Source of the DNA: Gymnorhina tibicen
Lineage: Eukaryota > Chordata > Aves > Passeriformes > Artamidae
Assembly: GCA_013399875.1 (NCBI GenBank)
Contig: VXAZ01006790.1
Location: 434,001 to 498,000 of the forward strand
DNA length: 64,000 nt
Direction: 5' to 3'
Part shown: one piece after another, positions 26,385 through 36,955 of the stretch
Layout: each line of letters opens with the position of its first letter
How positions within the stretch are numbered: position 1 is the stretch's first letter
Translations under genes and position numbers: made by a program
The notes under the pieces: generated by a model
Told to the model about the DNA's origin: nothing
Database searches by the model: none
The model's input: the letters and a program-made list of their open reading frames with translations, nothing else

Positions 26385-26453
26385 GAAATGGACTCAATGA
26401 TCTTGGAGGTCTCTTCCAACCTTGTGATTCTGTGATTCTGTGATTCTGTGAAA
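26385..26453 (+). repeat. CR1 3' tip with terminal octamers
   Basis: Sense-strand CR1 tail: ggggaaatggactcaatgat followed by cttggaggtctcttccaacc, then three to four copies of the gattctgt octamer up to 26453. The octamer array fixes orientation (plus) and the exact 3' end. Only about 70 bases of the element remain, a typical severe 5' truncation. Confidence 0.9.
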
Positions 26454-28428
26454 TGAGTTCAACCAGGAGAAACCAGTGATTCTGGGGAAATATTTCCTGC
26501 AAAGCAATTGAACAAATTCAGAAACTATTTTTTGATAAAATCAAAGATTTTTTTTTTTCTGAAAAATACAGCCTTTATGTATAGAAGCATATAAAAATTC
26601 ACTTAACTATATTTCAAGCTCTGCAAGACACCTTAGTGTCCTTTGAGGGCAATGAGTCTTTAACAGGATTTAATCAGCAAAATTCAGGTTCTCTGAGCTC
26701 TAGGAATCATCTGCAATTCTTTTCCCCCACAAAATCAGGTGTGTCTGATGTTAGGATGGGTAGTTCTGCTTCCCTAAGGAAAATACACTAGAATATTTAT
26801 GCTGAAGGCCAAAACCTAATAAATCTGCAAAAGAATTCCTTGCTCTAGTATCTTATTGCTTATTCTTCTGTTTCATTTTCCAGTAGCAGAACAACTGTTT
26901 TTCAACCATGTTCAGATAAAAACCTACCTCCAGTTCTAGTAAGGGCTAAAAGGAATATTAAATGCTAGGCTGAAGTCTAGGTGAAGATCTATGGACTATG
27001 GACTGCTTCTGAGAGCAAACCAGTGCCTTTCCAAGTAAATTTCAAGTAACTAGCTAGTTCATAAGGTGCTCAAGTCACCTCATCTTAGAATATTTGATTT
27101 CCAAAATGAAATAATACTTTGTTTGTCACTGAGTGTATTTGATCACAACGCTTAGAAGTATATGATTTCAAAGCAGACGTGCCTACCCTCAGTTATCATC
27201 CCTCTGAACTTTCTTACTGTTCCCTCCTACTATCAAATTAAGCTATTTTAGTGCGTGTTCTTTAGTATTTACTTAGATGGAGCTTTATTGTAGAGACGTG
27301 GTTTCTAATAGTCAGTGTCTAGGAGTCATCTCAAATATTTCATTATTTTTGGTGTAATACTAGAAAAATGGAGAAGGGCGTGAACATAAATTTCAGTGAT
27401 TTGGTTCTAATTCTGCTCAAACAAAAGCAAACGGCCCTTTTGGAAGTTGTTGACTTTGCTGTTATGTTGTAGGCACAAAGTTATTTCCTGGTTTAACCTA
27501 AACCCTATTGGAGAATCCAGGCTCTGAGACACACGGGAGGGGATGAGGATCAGACCTGACAACAGATGCTGTTGCTGTCCCCAGCCATTTGCTCCACCGT
27601 TTTGATGGATGTTTCTCACCCTGAGGCAAGGATGTCTGCTCAACTCATGAACAAGGTCCTGAAGAGCAGCAGTTTTCAGTCTGGCGTAGTGTGGTAATGA
27701 ACTTCTGCTGTGGTTTGCCTTGCTATGGAGGGCTACAGGCACCACGTGAGGTGATGTGAGAGGGAATTTGCAAGTGGATGAGATAGGGTGTCTCTGGCAC
27801 AGAGTTGGGCCATGCAGGGAGGTGGCTGCAAACTTAGCACCCCAATTTTGGTCTGTTGCTGCAAATTTTTCAGAATTTTTAAGGGGTTGTAAAGCAACTG
27901 ATGAAGTTACAGTTAATTACTTCAGAGGTAAAAAAAAAAGTGATGTAACTATTTCTGTCATTTATGAAGAAAGGAAGAACAGGACAGCCTTTGTCTGCAA
28001 CAGTAATAAACCTACTCTTCCACTGGAAGACAGACCAGCGCCTGGAACTTGTATAGCCTACAAGATTTTTAGCTTTCTTAACAAAAATCCAAAATTTTTT
28101 TACAGCTGCAGCTGTTGATAAGAAAGTACATTATGAATTGGCATGTATTGTATTAAATGTCTCATTGCAATCATACAATTAAACTGGTTAATTACCTGAA
28201 GCTTCCAAAACTGATTTGAAATTGAAGAAAGATTTTCTTCAAATACTTTATTAAAATAGTTTTGATCTCTATTGACAAAAATATGTGAATGTAGTATGCA
28301 ATGATGAGCCCATGCATGTCTGTAAAGGAGGATTAAGTGGACCACAAGGCTGCACTTCAAATAGGCATCATCTTCTGAAACTTACTGGAAAAGCCCTGGA
28401 CTAACATGGTGTGGGTGGTTGGTGGAGA
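26454..28428. other. Non-coding stretch, no gene recognised
   Basis: Frames of 112 codons (27407-27745, minus) and 120 codons (27756-28118, plus) show no recognisable domain, splice context or codon periodicity that I can judge by eye. T-rich run near 26550-26560 and A-rich run near 27931-27939. Confidence 0.55.
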
Positions 28429-28969
28429 TGTCACGCGTTATCCCAAAAGCATCCCTGGCAAGAGATCGCTCTGGCGGTGCTGACTTTCACACCCGTGCTG
28501 ATGGAGGCACGAAAGCACGCACTCACTCTAAGCTGGATAGCTCATGTGTTACCAGAGGCAAAGAGTCAGGAGGGCCTCCTCGTATAGAGTTCTGAAGGGT
28601 TTATTGCAAAGCCACAACGAAGGACTCCATGGACGAAGAAGCCGAACTGAGGGCCATCACAAACTTACATAGGGGTACAGAAGGGAGGTGGGCAGAGCAC
28701 CAGTAACCAGTGGTTTGAGGGTACAGGGGCAGAGAGAAGGCGGGGTAATATAACAACAACCTTTTAAGGGGTACAAGGGGCGCATGGCCAGCGGGCCAAC
28801 CAGACAGACCAAATCTGCACAGAACCACAAAGCCTGATGGGGGAGGCTTTTCTCACTCTGGCTCAGGGGGTGATCTTAAACTTTAGAGCTGGCCCACCAA
28901 CGGGCCTCTCCTGTTCCGGGGCTCTTTGGCTCCTCAGCTTCCACCGCCACTGGCTCAGCTGCCACAACA
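28429..28969 (-). mobile_element. Solo LTR of an endogenous retrovirus (probable), minus strand
   Basis: Read on the minus strand, the segment starts tgttgtggcagctgagcc and ends cgcgtgaca (TG...CA). A TATA-like ttaaaagg lies near 28760-28768 and AATAAA at 28600-28605. That gives a U3 of about 200 bases, a short R and a U5 of about 170 bases. The segment is clearly more GC- and CpG-rich than the flanks. No primer-binding site or internal region is seen on either side, so it is probably a solo LTR. A target-site duplication is not obvious at the proposed edges, which may be off by some bases. It does not resemble the LTR at 20766, so a second family is present. Confidence 0.65.
28600..28605 (-). 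promoter_or_regulatory. LTR polyadenylation signal AATAAA
   Basis: tttatt on the plus strand, AATAAA on the minus strand, about 150 bases downstream (minus sense) of the TATA-like box of the LTR. It is the strongest single argument for LTR identity and orientation. Confidence 0.6.
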
Positions 28970-30113
28970 CGAACTTGCCCAGAACCTTTCTGAATGCTTT
29001 ACTTTGTGTCAGAGAGTAGAATTGTAATGCAGGAGAAAAGGGGACTGGCAGCTGCTGCTGGTCCTACCCTCTTACACACCTTTTGAAGGTTTAGAAGGTC
29101 CCCCACTGGAGGAAGGACAAGAAGGTGCAGAAGTCCCATGTCCTGCACCATGGAGTGGGACAGGCTCAGAAGAACAATGAGCATGTGCTGAACTTCTGCC
29201 CTAAATACAGCTGAAACCAGTCATGCACTCACCTGACTTCTTTTGCCCTTAGACCTGAAGCTGATTTTTAAAACAACATAAATGGCATTGCTTATACCAC
29301 GTGTAATGTCTTCCAGTAAGGATTTATCTTGCTTTTGTATTGGCTCCCTCTTGTAGTACAGCTTAGTTTTCCCCTTCTTATTTGGATGCTCTTTTTTAAT
29401 TGAATAGCATTAAAATAATCTGAAATGCTTTTAGTAGGTTTTTTTGGTCCTAAAACTCAATGGGAAATAATAGTTAAAGAAAAAGAAGAGTATGAATTTA
29501 TTTAGATATTTTTCTTGTCTGGGAATGGCTGATTAAATTAGGTGAAGATAATGTCATTTACATTTGGTGCATTTTCTTCTTTGTCAGTAATTTTTCTCAT
29601 TATGTCTTTTCAAAGGCTTGAGTAATTGTGCAAAACACACTTAGAATACAAATCAGACCTATCAGAATAGTCTCATTTTTAATTGGTGAGGATGATTTAA
29701 TGAATACTTTAACACTCTTTTATTGATTTTATGCGAGCAAACCTGTATTACACTTCTAGAAGTCTAAAATTCTGAACATTTTCATTTCACTTCATGTGCA
29801 CACACAGAGGGAACCCCCCATAACTTAACATTGGTTTTGCATGGACATGAAACCTGTAATTTGTTTTAAAATACTCATTAGTATTCCAGTGAATTGCAGT
29901 AGGGTGACTTGGTGAACTGTGGAAGCCAGGGTGGAGACTCTAGATGTCATCCTGTGAATTGTGTGAAGTTTCAACCCTCACTGCTGCTAATAACCTTTCC
30001 ATACACCATTGAACATAATTGTTCTATAGGTTTAGTACAGCTCACTGCCCTTTGTGTGTGTGAAGACACTGACTGTCTTCAGCCAGTCCTGCTTAGCAGG
30101 GATGCTCTTTTTC
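28970..30113. other. Non-coding stretch, no gene recognised
   Basis: AT-rich unique sequence between the LTR and the CpG-rich patch. No repeat or RNA recognised. A run of GC-richer sequence near 29040-29180 has no match I can name. Confidence 0.55.
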
Positions 30114-30361
30114 ACGCCTCAGCAGCCCTCTGCTCCGGCTGGCTCGCAGGTCCGTTCTGTCCCGAGAGGGATGGGAGCACTCTGGTGCTGTGTCGTGCCG
30201 TGCGAGGCGCCTTTAGAGCTGTCCCCTGTGGGCCCCTGCGATACCCAACCCTGCGGGCGGGTGACAAACCGCGGCAGCAGGGTCAGGGGGTGTCCCCACA
30301 CCAAGGCCTGGAGCTGCCCTCTCACTGGAGCAGCGTGGGGTTTAATTCCTTCATCAGGACG
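30114..30361. promoter_or_regulatory. Small CpG-rich patch (candidate mini CpG island)
   Basis: Hand count gives 16 CpG in about 248 bases at roughly 60% G+C, against an AT-rich, CpG-poor background. Overlapping open frames of 157 and 104 codons (plus) and 93 codons (minus) cross it, a side effect of fewer AT-rich stops. No LTR signals, CR1 words or recognisable protein are seen. It could be a promoter or first exon of a non-coding transcript, an unmethylated enhancer, or a fragment of an unrecognised GC-rich repeat. It is too short for standard CpG-island thresholds. Confidence 0.45.
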
Positions 30362-32504
30362 ATTGTAAGTGATGAGATTTAAGCACGGTCTGGCTATCAT
30401 TAGGACACATCAGCTCTTGGAGCTAGAAGAGGATGGGGGAAGGGGACAGCAGTGCAACTGTGCATTTTTGAGAACAGAGCTGGGAGCTCCTTCTCTAACA
30501 AATTCTGTGGCCTCTGTGTGTAAAAGGCACACGTGATAAAAACTGGGTCAAATCTGAATGCTGTCCATCACTAAAAGCCAAGTATCCTAGGAGTTCACTT
30601 TCCAGTTAAGTTAAATTTTGAGTCCCACTTGCTCAGACTTCTCAGGCTGACCCGGAAGAGGCAGATCTATCCCCAGGGCAAAAATTCCCGAGAAACTGAG
30701 AAGACTAACAGATTTTGGGAGCTGCAGTTGTGCAACCTGCAGCAGTATGTGTGAAAGATACTCCAGTGCTGTATCCTGCTCTATGACAAAAGAAAACAAG
30801 ATGCAAAGAAGACTTAATTAAATGCTGCCACCTTCTTCAGCTGGTGCAGCATGGAACATCTGAAGATTAAACAAGATTATGGTACCTTTTAGCGTCCTCA
30901 AATTCAAAAGATTCTACATCATAGTTCAAAATACTGCACTGTCCCTGAATATATCCTACCCATAAAGCTTAAGTGGGCTAAAAATGAGAATGTGGGCAGT
31001 CTTGGAGCATGTAACTTCCAGGCTTGTGTGGGGGTGTGAATTAGAGATGTCTCATTAACCTTTTTGCTGTTCCAACTGTGCTGCACTATCAACTGCACCT
31101 TAAAGGATTCAGTTGGGAAGTTAATTATGTCAATTTAGGCTCTCGCTTGATTCTCACTGAGGCTGGCATTCAATGGAGCACTGCAGTACTGGGGCAAATA
31201 GAGTTTTACTGGCCTCTAAAATTGTTTCTGGAACCAAGAGCGTGAGAGAGATAGCAAAATGTAGGAAAGACTGGGTAGAAATAATAAAAATGCTGTCTAA
31301 AATACCCCAACACCCTTATGAAAGAATGAGATTTACCTAGGTCTACTCATATCTCTGGATTCCATTTAGTATGCAGGGAAGAAATGTGTAGTATTTCATC
31401 ACTAGAAAATATGGCAGATATGTTACTACTGTCTTTTCTCCATTGAAAGGAACTTCAGTTTTCTTAACTACACCACTAATCTTTATCAACTCTGTTTCAG
31501 TTCTATTACAGTTACTCCTATTTCATGTGGGTTCTCAAGTTTTAAAGGAGAAGTTTTACTTCTGTTACTGAAGGTTCTTTGTCACAAACTGTGAAGGTGC
31601 AGAAGCTTCCTCTTCATGGAGCTAGGTCTCATTTATCTATAGTTATCTATAACAAATGTGCCTCATCTGAATGGCACACTTTAAATATGTATAGTACATT
31701 AGAATACAGATGTGTTACACGAAGAGGGGAGTCTGTGTCATGCTGCTGGAAATCATTTGAGCATCACTGATAAATGAGACGCTGAACAGCCGCAAGGCCT
31801 GTGTGCAGTGGAGTGTGTTGCTGTTCACTCCTCTCCTTGTTGTTCAAATACTAAAATCTCTACTAGTAAAATATCCTATGCTCATCTCACTGAATACATA
31901 ATAAAATAATCTTTCTTTATGGAGAGCCTTTCTTACAGCCAATAAATTTTGACTTTGTGCTGGTCACACTAGCAATGAAACAAAGATAGTTTGTGGGCAA
32001 AATTGTACTGAAGTACTGAGGCTGTAGTTTTGATTTGAAAGATTAAAGCAGATCTGCTTATTGTTTATTTTGTTGTACACCAAATGAGAGTTTGGCAATG
32101 TGATACTGGTTTAATTAAATGCAAGCACAAGAATGCTGTTTGACTCCATCAGTACTGTTGCTGTTTTGGAAAGCTGATCTGTAGTTCTGTGTGTACCACG
32201 TTTGTGTTACGCGAAATGGCTTGAAGGCATTGGCCTTGGAAGACTGTGCTGTGAGTTGCTTCCAGCCCTTCTTTTCTTTGTGCTTTGTCCCTCCTGGTAA
32301 AACGTGTGTCCTGCAGCTGAAAGGAGGCAGTACAAATGGTGCAAGTCTGTAGCCCTTGTATGGTGCCACTATGGTTTTGTCACATTTGGAGCTCACAAAG
32401 GACATAATATAAAGAGATCCAGGCCTGGTATGGTAATGAAGGTGGAGGAAAGTGGAGAGACAGGAGGCACGTGGAGATGCACAGGCATAAGGTGCCATGG
32501 GGTC
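30362..32504. other. Non-coding stretch, no gene recognised
   Basis: AT-rich unique sequence. The 127-codon minus frame at 32115-32498 has no recognisable domain. No RNA or repeats recognised. Confidence 0.55.
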
Positions 32505-32570
32505 TTGTAAGTGACTTGACCACGGTCATGCGAAGAGATGCAACCTCCCAGACCTGGGCAAAACTGACTT
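32505..32570 (+). repeat. Possible MIR-like (CORE) SINE remnant
   Basis: taagtgacttgaccacggtc at 32508-32527 resembles the conserved MIR stretch around AAGTNACTTGCCCAAGGTCA. It is followed by a ccagacctgggc-like segment where MIR has its AACCCAGG region. An upstream gaggaaagtggagagacagg-like block near 32450 could be the GAGGAAACTGAGGC part, but the spacing is not right. MIR-type SINEs are ancient amniote repeats, scarce in birds. A chance match is possible. Confidence 0.35.
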
Positions 32571-34001
32571 TAAGAACAAAGCAATAGCTCCCAACATCCA
32601 TGAAGTGTATCATGTAATAAATCTGGATGTAATGTGAAGCTGCAAACTGATAGAGAAAGAATAAATATAAAAATGCTAGCAAACCTATATTGAAAAAACC
32701 CTGCCCATAGCTCGTCCCAGAGTGAGGAAGAAGAAACCATCATCACGAGTATCTTACTCCCCTCAGCCAAGGAGTAGTGATGGCGGCAGCTCTGCAACGA
32801 TATCAAGGCCAGAATGTAGCTCCTGGCTGAAGGACTCAGAGGAGCAGGGGAGCTAGCACCAGAAAGGTAAACAATTTATATGCACACTGTTTTTTTCATT
32901 CTTCCTTCTGTGTTAGTTAATTTCAGCTAATAATAATATGACTGTTAAAATATCAGCTAGACTGAGAATAAATTTTTGGTTTTATTTCATTTATATATCA
33001 ATGAAAGATGTTATTCCTATTTGTCTACAAAGCAGGGTTTAAACACTGTAAGAGTAAGGCCTCCTTTCTCAGGGGAGAAATTCCTCTGGATTTGAAAGCC
33101 TCTTGAAATCTCTCTGCTTTTGTGCTCAGAAGGGATGCCAGGATGCGATCCTACAATTCCATCTTAAAAATCAGATGAATAAGCAATCAGCACTCATGAA
33201 TATTGTGCCAGAACCGCATATTGAGAATAAGAGTAGAGATTCATTACTCAGTGCTTCTGCACAGAGGTATTTTGCAGGAAATCTGCATCATAATGCATGA
33301 CTTCCTATTGGACTGGATTTAATAAAACAAACCAGAGGTTCAGCATTTTTTATAGATTCCATTTCCAGCAATGGCTGGATTTATTTCTGTCTAAAAATAA
33401 CATTATTCTGCAGCTGAGCAATAGAGAACATTCTTCCAGTTACTGCAGCATCAGCAGTGCTGTGCCATCTATTTTCTAGCATGTGTGTTGAAATGATCCC
33501 TTTTGTGAATCTGGAGATGTGTCAGTGGCATGGCTGAGAATAGCAGGGATGGGCGTGAGCCATAAACCAAGAGTTAGACACACCTTGATTTAAGAACGCC
33601 ACTTTATACTTGGCCAGGTCAAGATCCTGGCATCAGGTACTTCTGACTTTGGCTTCATTTTGAGAAAGTAATTTCCTTTGTTATGGTGAGTGAAAAGAAA
33701 TGCCAAGAGGTAGTAGAGAGTCCATCCCCCCAAACTGATATGGACAGAACCTAAAGAGAGGTTGCTGTTTATGTTGTGGTTGTCAGCTTGGATTTGTTCA
33801 GTATGGGAATGTTTTTGCTATGCAGTAGTGTAGCTTCTGTACATCTGAATGATTTAATGACTGATAGCCAGGTATCAAGAAGAGCAGGCATGCACACAGA
33901 ACGGTACCTAGAGTTGGGGATTGTTGGGGTGGTTGCTTTATAACTTGACTGATTACCCAAAATTAAGCCTGTTTGGAATTTTGCAGCTGGAATTCTGCAA
34001 G
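32571..34001. other. Non-coding stretch, no gene recognised
   Basis: Nothing recognised apart from the A/T-rich background. No gene, RNA or dispersed repeat. Confidence 0.6.

Positions 34002-34050
<49 letters not shown>
34002..34050. repeat. (TTA)16 microsatellite
   Basis: A perfect ATT/TTA trinucleotide array of 49 bases. Its length and purity suggest it is polymorphic. Confidence 0.98.
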
Positions 34051-34051
<1 letters not shown>

Positions 34052-35955
34052 GCAAAATGATCTACTACATTGATAATAAAATTTACTCAGACATCTGCTA
34101 GCTCATAGCTCTGATGTTGCACACAGAGAGAGAAAGAAAAACCATTATCACAGTACTCTCAAATATTTGGTTTGTGCCATATCCCTGGAGAGTGCTAAAA
34201 AATCTGGTTGGGAATCAGTTGCTGAATAACTACATTTCTTTACCAGTTTACTCAAATATGCTTGACTGGGAATATTACAGAATAAATGGTCTGATTAAAG
34301 GGGTAGGTCAGTTGTCCCTGCCCTTCGGAGGGAGTTGTCTGTGGGGGAGAGCAGAGGGCAGGGTGTGATAAGTCTCTTGCCATGGGTGTGTGTGTGTGTG
34401 TGAGAGAGCACTGAGTCCACTGATTTGTGGGCCTCTATATGAACTGAAAAACAGCTTTTATTTCTTTCATTCTATAGTTAAATCACTTATTTGATCAAAG
34501 TTCTACTGATATGCTCTGGTTATGCCAAAGCAGAATCCAGCCCAGTCTTTTTAGGGTTGGGCTTTTATTTTTCCCCCTGCCAGCTTTATGATTGTATCTC
34601 TCAATGCTGTTCCAACAGCGTATCAAAAGGGAATCTGCTCTTTGTAACCTAGTTTGATGACCCAGCTATTATTGGTAGATAAGTCTAAGTCTTTTTCCTC
34701 CTTGACTGCATTTTTATGAGGTCTGAAATGCCAATAAGCATTAAAATAAAAATTTTAATTGAACTTGGCAAGGGAAAAGCTGAAAAGGTGTTGAGAAGAC
34801 CATCTGATTTTTGGCAAGTTGAGAGTTTCTTGGGGTGGAGGATTGTAGCACATCTTGGGAGGGGGGAGGGGAGGTGGAAAGAAAATAAATCAGTGCCTCT
34901 ATATTATATTATCTAAGAGCTTTTAATCCTGAGAATAGATTAGCATTCTGTGTCGGGGAGAATATGTTCACTATGTATAGCAGTATATCTCACAGTTTAT
35001 TGTGTTGATGTGTGTAATGAGCTGAAGCAAAATCTACTAAAAAAGAGCATAAAAAGAAACTCCTAACATGTTAGATTTAAATCTGCTAATATTTAACGTG
35101 CACTTCATCTGACAGGTTGAAGAAAAGCCCTGGCGATATGGAATTGTAACAAATGAATAGGTTATTCTGGTGCATGCATTCATCTTGCTTTTAATCAGAG
35201 AAACAATAACCTGGTCCACAGCTTAGCCTGTTGACAACAGGTGTAATACATTTGAGCCTGACACTTGCATTATCTTAAATATTAATATAAATATCAGGAA
35301 TTATATCTGCACATGAAAAGTCAGGAAAGGAGATGGAGAATAGCATGCAGTACATTTTAAAATAAAAATAGCATTGCTTATGACCTATTAAATATAACTT
35401 ACTATATGCATGTGCTGCATCTAGAGCCCGTGCATGAAAATTGTGTTGGGTAATGTGCTGGTAGAAACACCACTTTGGATTCACAGCAAACTTTAAACAG
35501 AAAAATAGATTATTATCATTCAAGAAGCATATGTGCATTATACCTTTTCACAAAGCAGTCTGGATGATATTATTTCTGAATGACATATAGCAGTAGTCTC
35601 TCCTCCACTTTTGCAGCTGCTCTATTACAGAATGAAACATGGAAAGCTTCATCATGTTTTCTGCTCCCTAGGATTCCCCTGAGGCTGCTGTGCTTGTATG
35701 CCAGTGCCCTCAGTTTCTTTAGGAATCCAGCTCAGGAGGAATGTAACTTCCTGCAATGGAGAGTTTCTGCTCAAAAGGGAATCATTTAAGGGGAGAAATC
35801 TCAATGCCTGTTAACACTTCTTCAAGTAGAAACGATATCAAGGTCACACCAATGATTTTCCTGATCTTGCAGCTCCAGGAAAATGGTCACGCTCAGCTCC
35901 AGGTGAATTGCTCTGTAAGGTGCTGGAATTGCTCTTAAAAAAATTGAGCTTACTT
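34051..35955. other. Non-coding stretch, no gene recognised
   Basis: Contains a (GT)8-9 run merging into (GA)3 at about 34386-34408 and a G-rich stretch ggaggggggaggggaggtgg near 34858-34877 that could form a G-quadruplex. No gene or dispersed repeat recognised. Confidence 0.6.
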
Positions 35956-36243
35956 AATGGTCCAGTTAAAAAAACCACCACCACCAAACCAAACCAAAAC
36001 CCACAAAAAATCCCCATACCCCAAACCTAAACCAAACCAGCCAACCAAAAACCAACAAAAACCAAGCAAAACCAGCCAACCAACAANNNNNNNNNNNNNN
36101 NNNNNNNNNNNNNNNNNNNNNNNNNNNNNNNNNNNNNNNNNNNNNNNNNNNNNAAAAAAAAAAAAAAAACAACAAAACCCAAAACCCAAACAAAACAAAG
36201 CAAACAAAAAAACCCAACTAAAACCCCAGAAAAACCAACCCCC
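35956..36243. repeat. Longest A/C-rich tract, interrupted by an assembly gap
   Basis: Known flanks are about 130 bases (left) and 90 bases (right) of A/C-rich sequence with AAACC, CCAAAACC, AACCAACC and ACCACC words. 67 undetermined bases lie between, and the right flank starts with a 16-A run. Translations across it are low-complexity artefacts. True length is unknown because the gap is inside the repeat. Confidence 0.9.
36087..36153. other. Assembly gap (67 N)
   Basis: Run of N inside the A/C-rich tract. The odd size suggests an estimated rather than a placeholder gap. The repeat composition on both sides shows it is an unresolved simple-repeat region. Confidence 0.99.
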
Positions 36244-36891
36244 CACACTCCTCTTTCTGTCCAAGAAGACTCCACTAGCTGTGGAAGTGAGATGATAGAA
36301 TCCCATAGAGTTCTTGTCTCCTCCAGACACCATCTCCTTGCCAGGTAGATCTGTGAAGTTTCTTGAAACTCGTGTAGTGTTGAAATACAAATGTTTAATT
36401 GACTCTATGACAAATCATCCAGGGCTGTAAATATGGAGTCTTGCCGCACACAGATTCTCTGTTCTGTCTCCATCCAGGTGCTCCACTAGTCCTGCTGACA
36501 TCAGCTCAGCCATGGTACCCGCTCTGGGGAGACAGATGTGTTGCTGATTTCCACAGGGAGAGGTGCATGAGAAGCCTGTGACCTGGGAAGAGCCTGGTTT
36601 ATGGTGGGCTGTAAGGTATTTCTCCTGCTCTCACAGTAGAAGAACACAGATATCATCACTCAGTGCAGAGCTTTCTGTTTGAGGTGTCCTCTTGCCTTGC
36701 TTGATGACCTTTCTTCTCTCTGCCTGACCAGTGGCCTCTAGAGCTCAGCAAGGAACAATAAGAAATCTCAGGAACTTGTATTTTAGTCAGTGTGATCCCA
36801 GTAGGAATGGGGGGAGTGTGCTGCAAAAGAGATACTTGGAAGTACTTTTAAAATTTCATAATATTTTGTTTTAAGTGAACCTCGTACACTG
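36244..36891. other. Non-coding stretch, no gene recognised
   Basis: Moderate-GC sequence after the A/C tract and before the CR1 tip. No protein, RNA or repeat recognised. Confidence 0.55.
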
Positions 36892-36955
36892 TAGAATCAT
36901 AAAATCATTTAGGTTGGAAAGACCTCTAAGATCGAGTCCTACCATTATGCCACAA
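36892..36955 (-). repeat. CR1 3' tip (different subfamily)
   Basis: tagaatcataaaatcattta followed by ggttggaaagacctctaaga and tcgagtcctaccatt is the reverse complement of the CR1 3' end that carries the GACCTCTAAGATCATCGAGTCC variant. This differs from the GGGACCTTAAAGATCAT variant at 2641 and 63057, so a second CR1 subfamily is represented. Only the last ~65 bases are kept. Confidence 0.9.

Noticed and set aside
27756..28118. 120-codon plus frame that looks moderately protein-like
   Set aside because: No family resemblance and no splice or promoter context.
29909..30382. 157-codon open frame, the longest in the window
   Set aside because: It crosses the CpG-rich patch, where stops are rarer; an alternative frame and the opposite strand are also open. 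The peptide shows no domain, signal or family motif.
32115..32498. 127-codon minus frame
   Set aside because: No recognisable motif, composition typical of a chance frame, and not flanked by splice-like signals in a consistent arrangement.
35950..36390. Frames across the A/C tract giving Trp/Phe/Gly-rich or Lys/Pro/Gln-rich peptides
   Set aside because: Artefact of simple-repeat composition and the N gap.
36244..36640. Possible further LTR or gene remnant in moderate-GC sequence
   Set aside because: No TATA/poly(A) pair, no TG...CA edges and no protein similarity.
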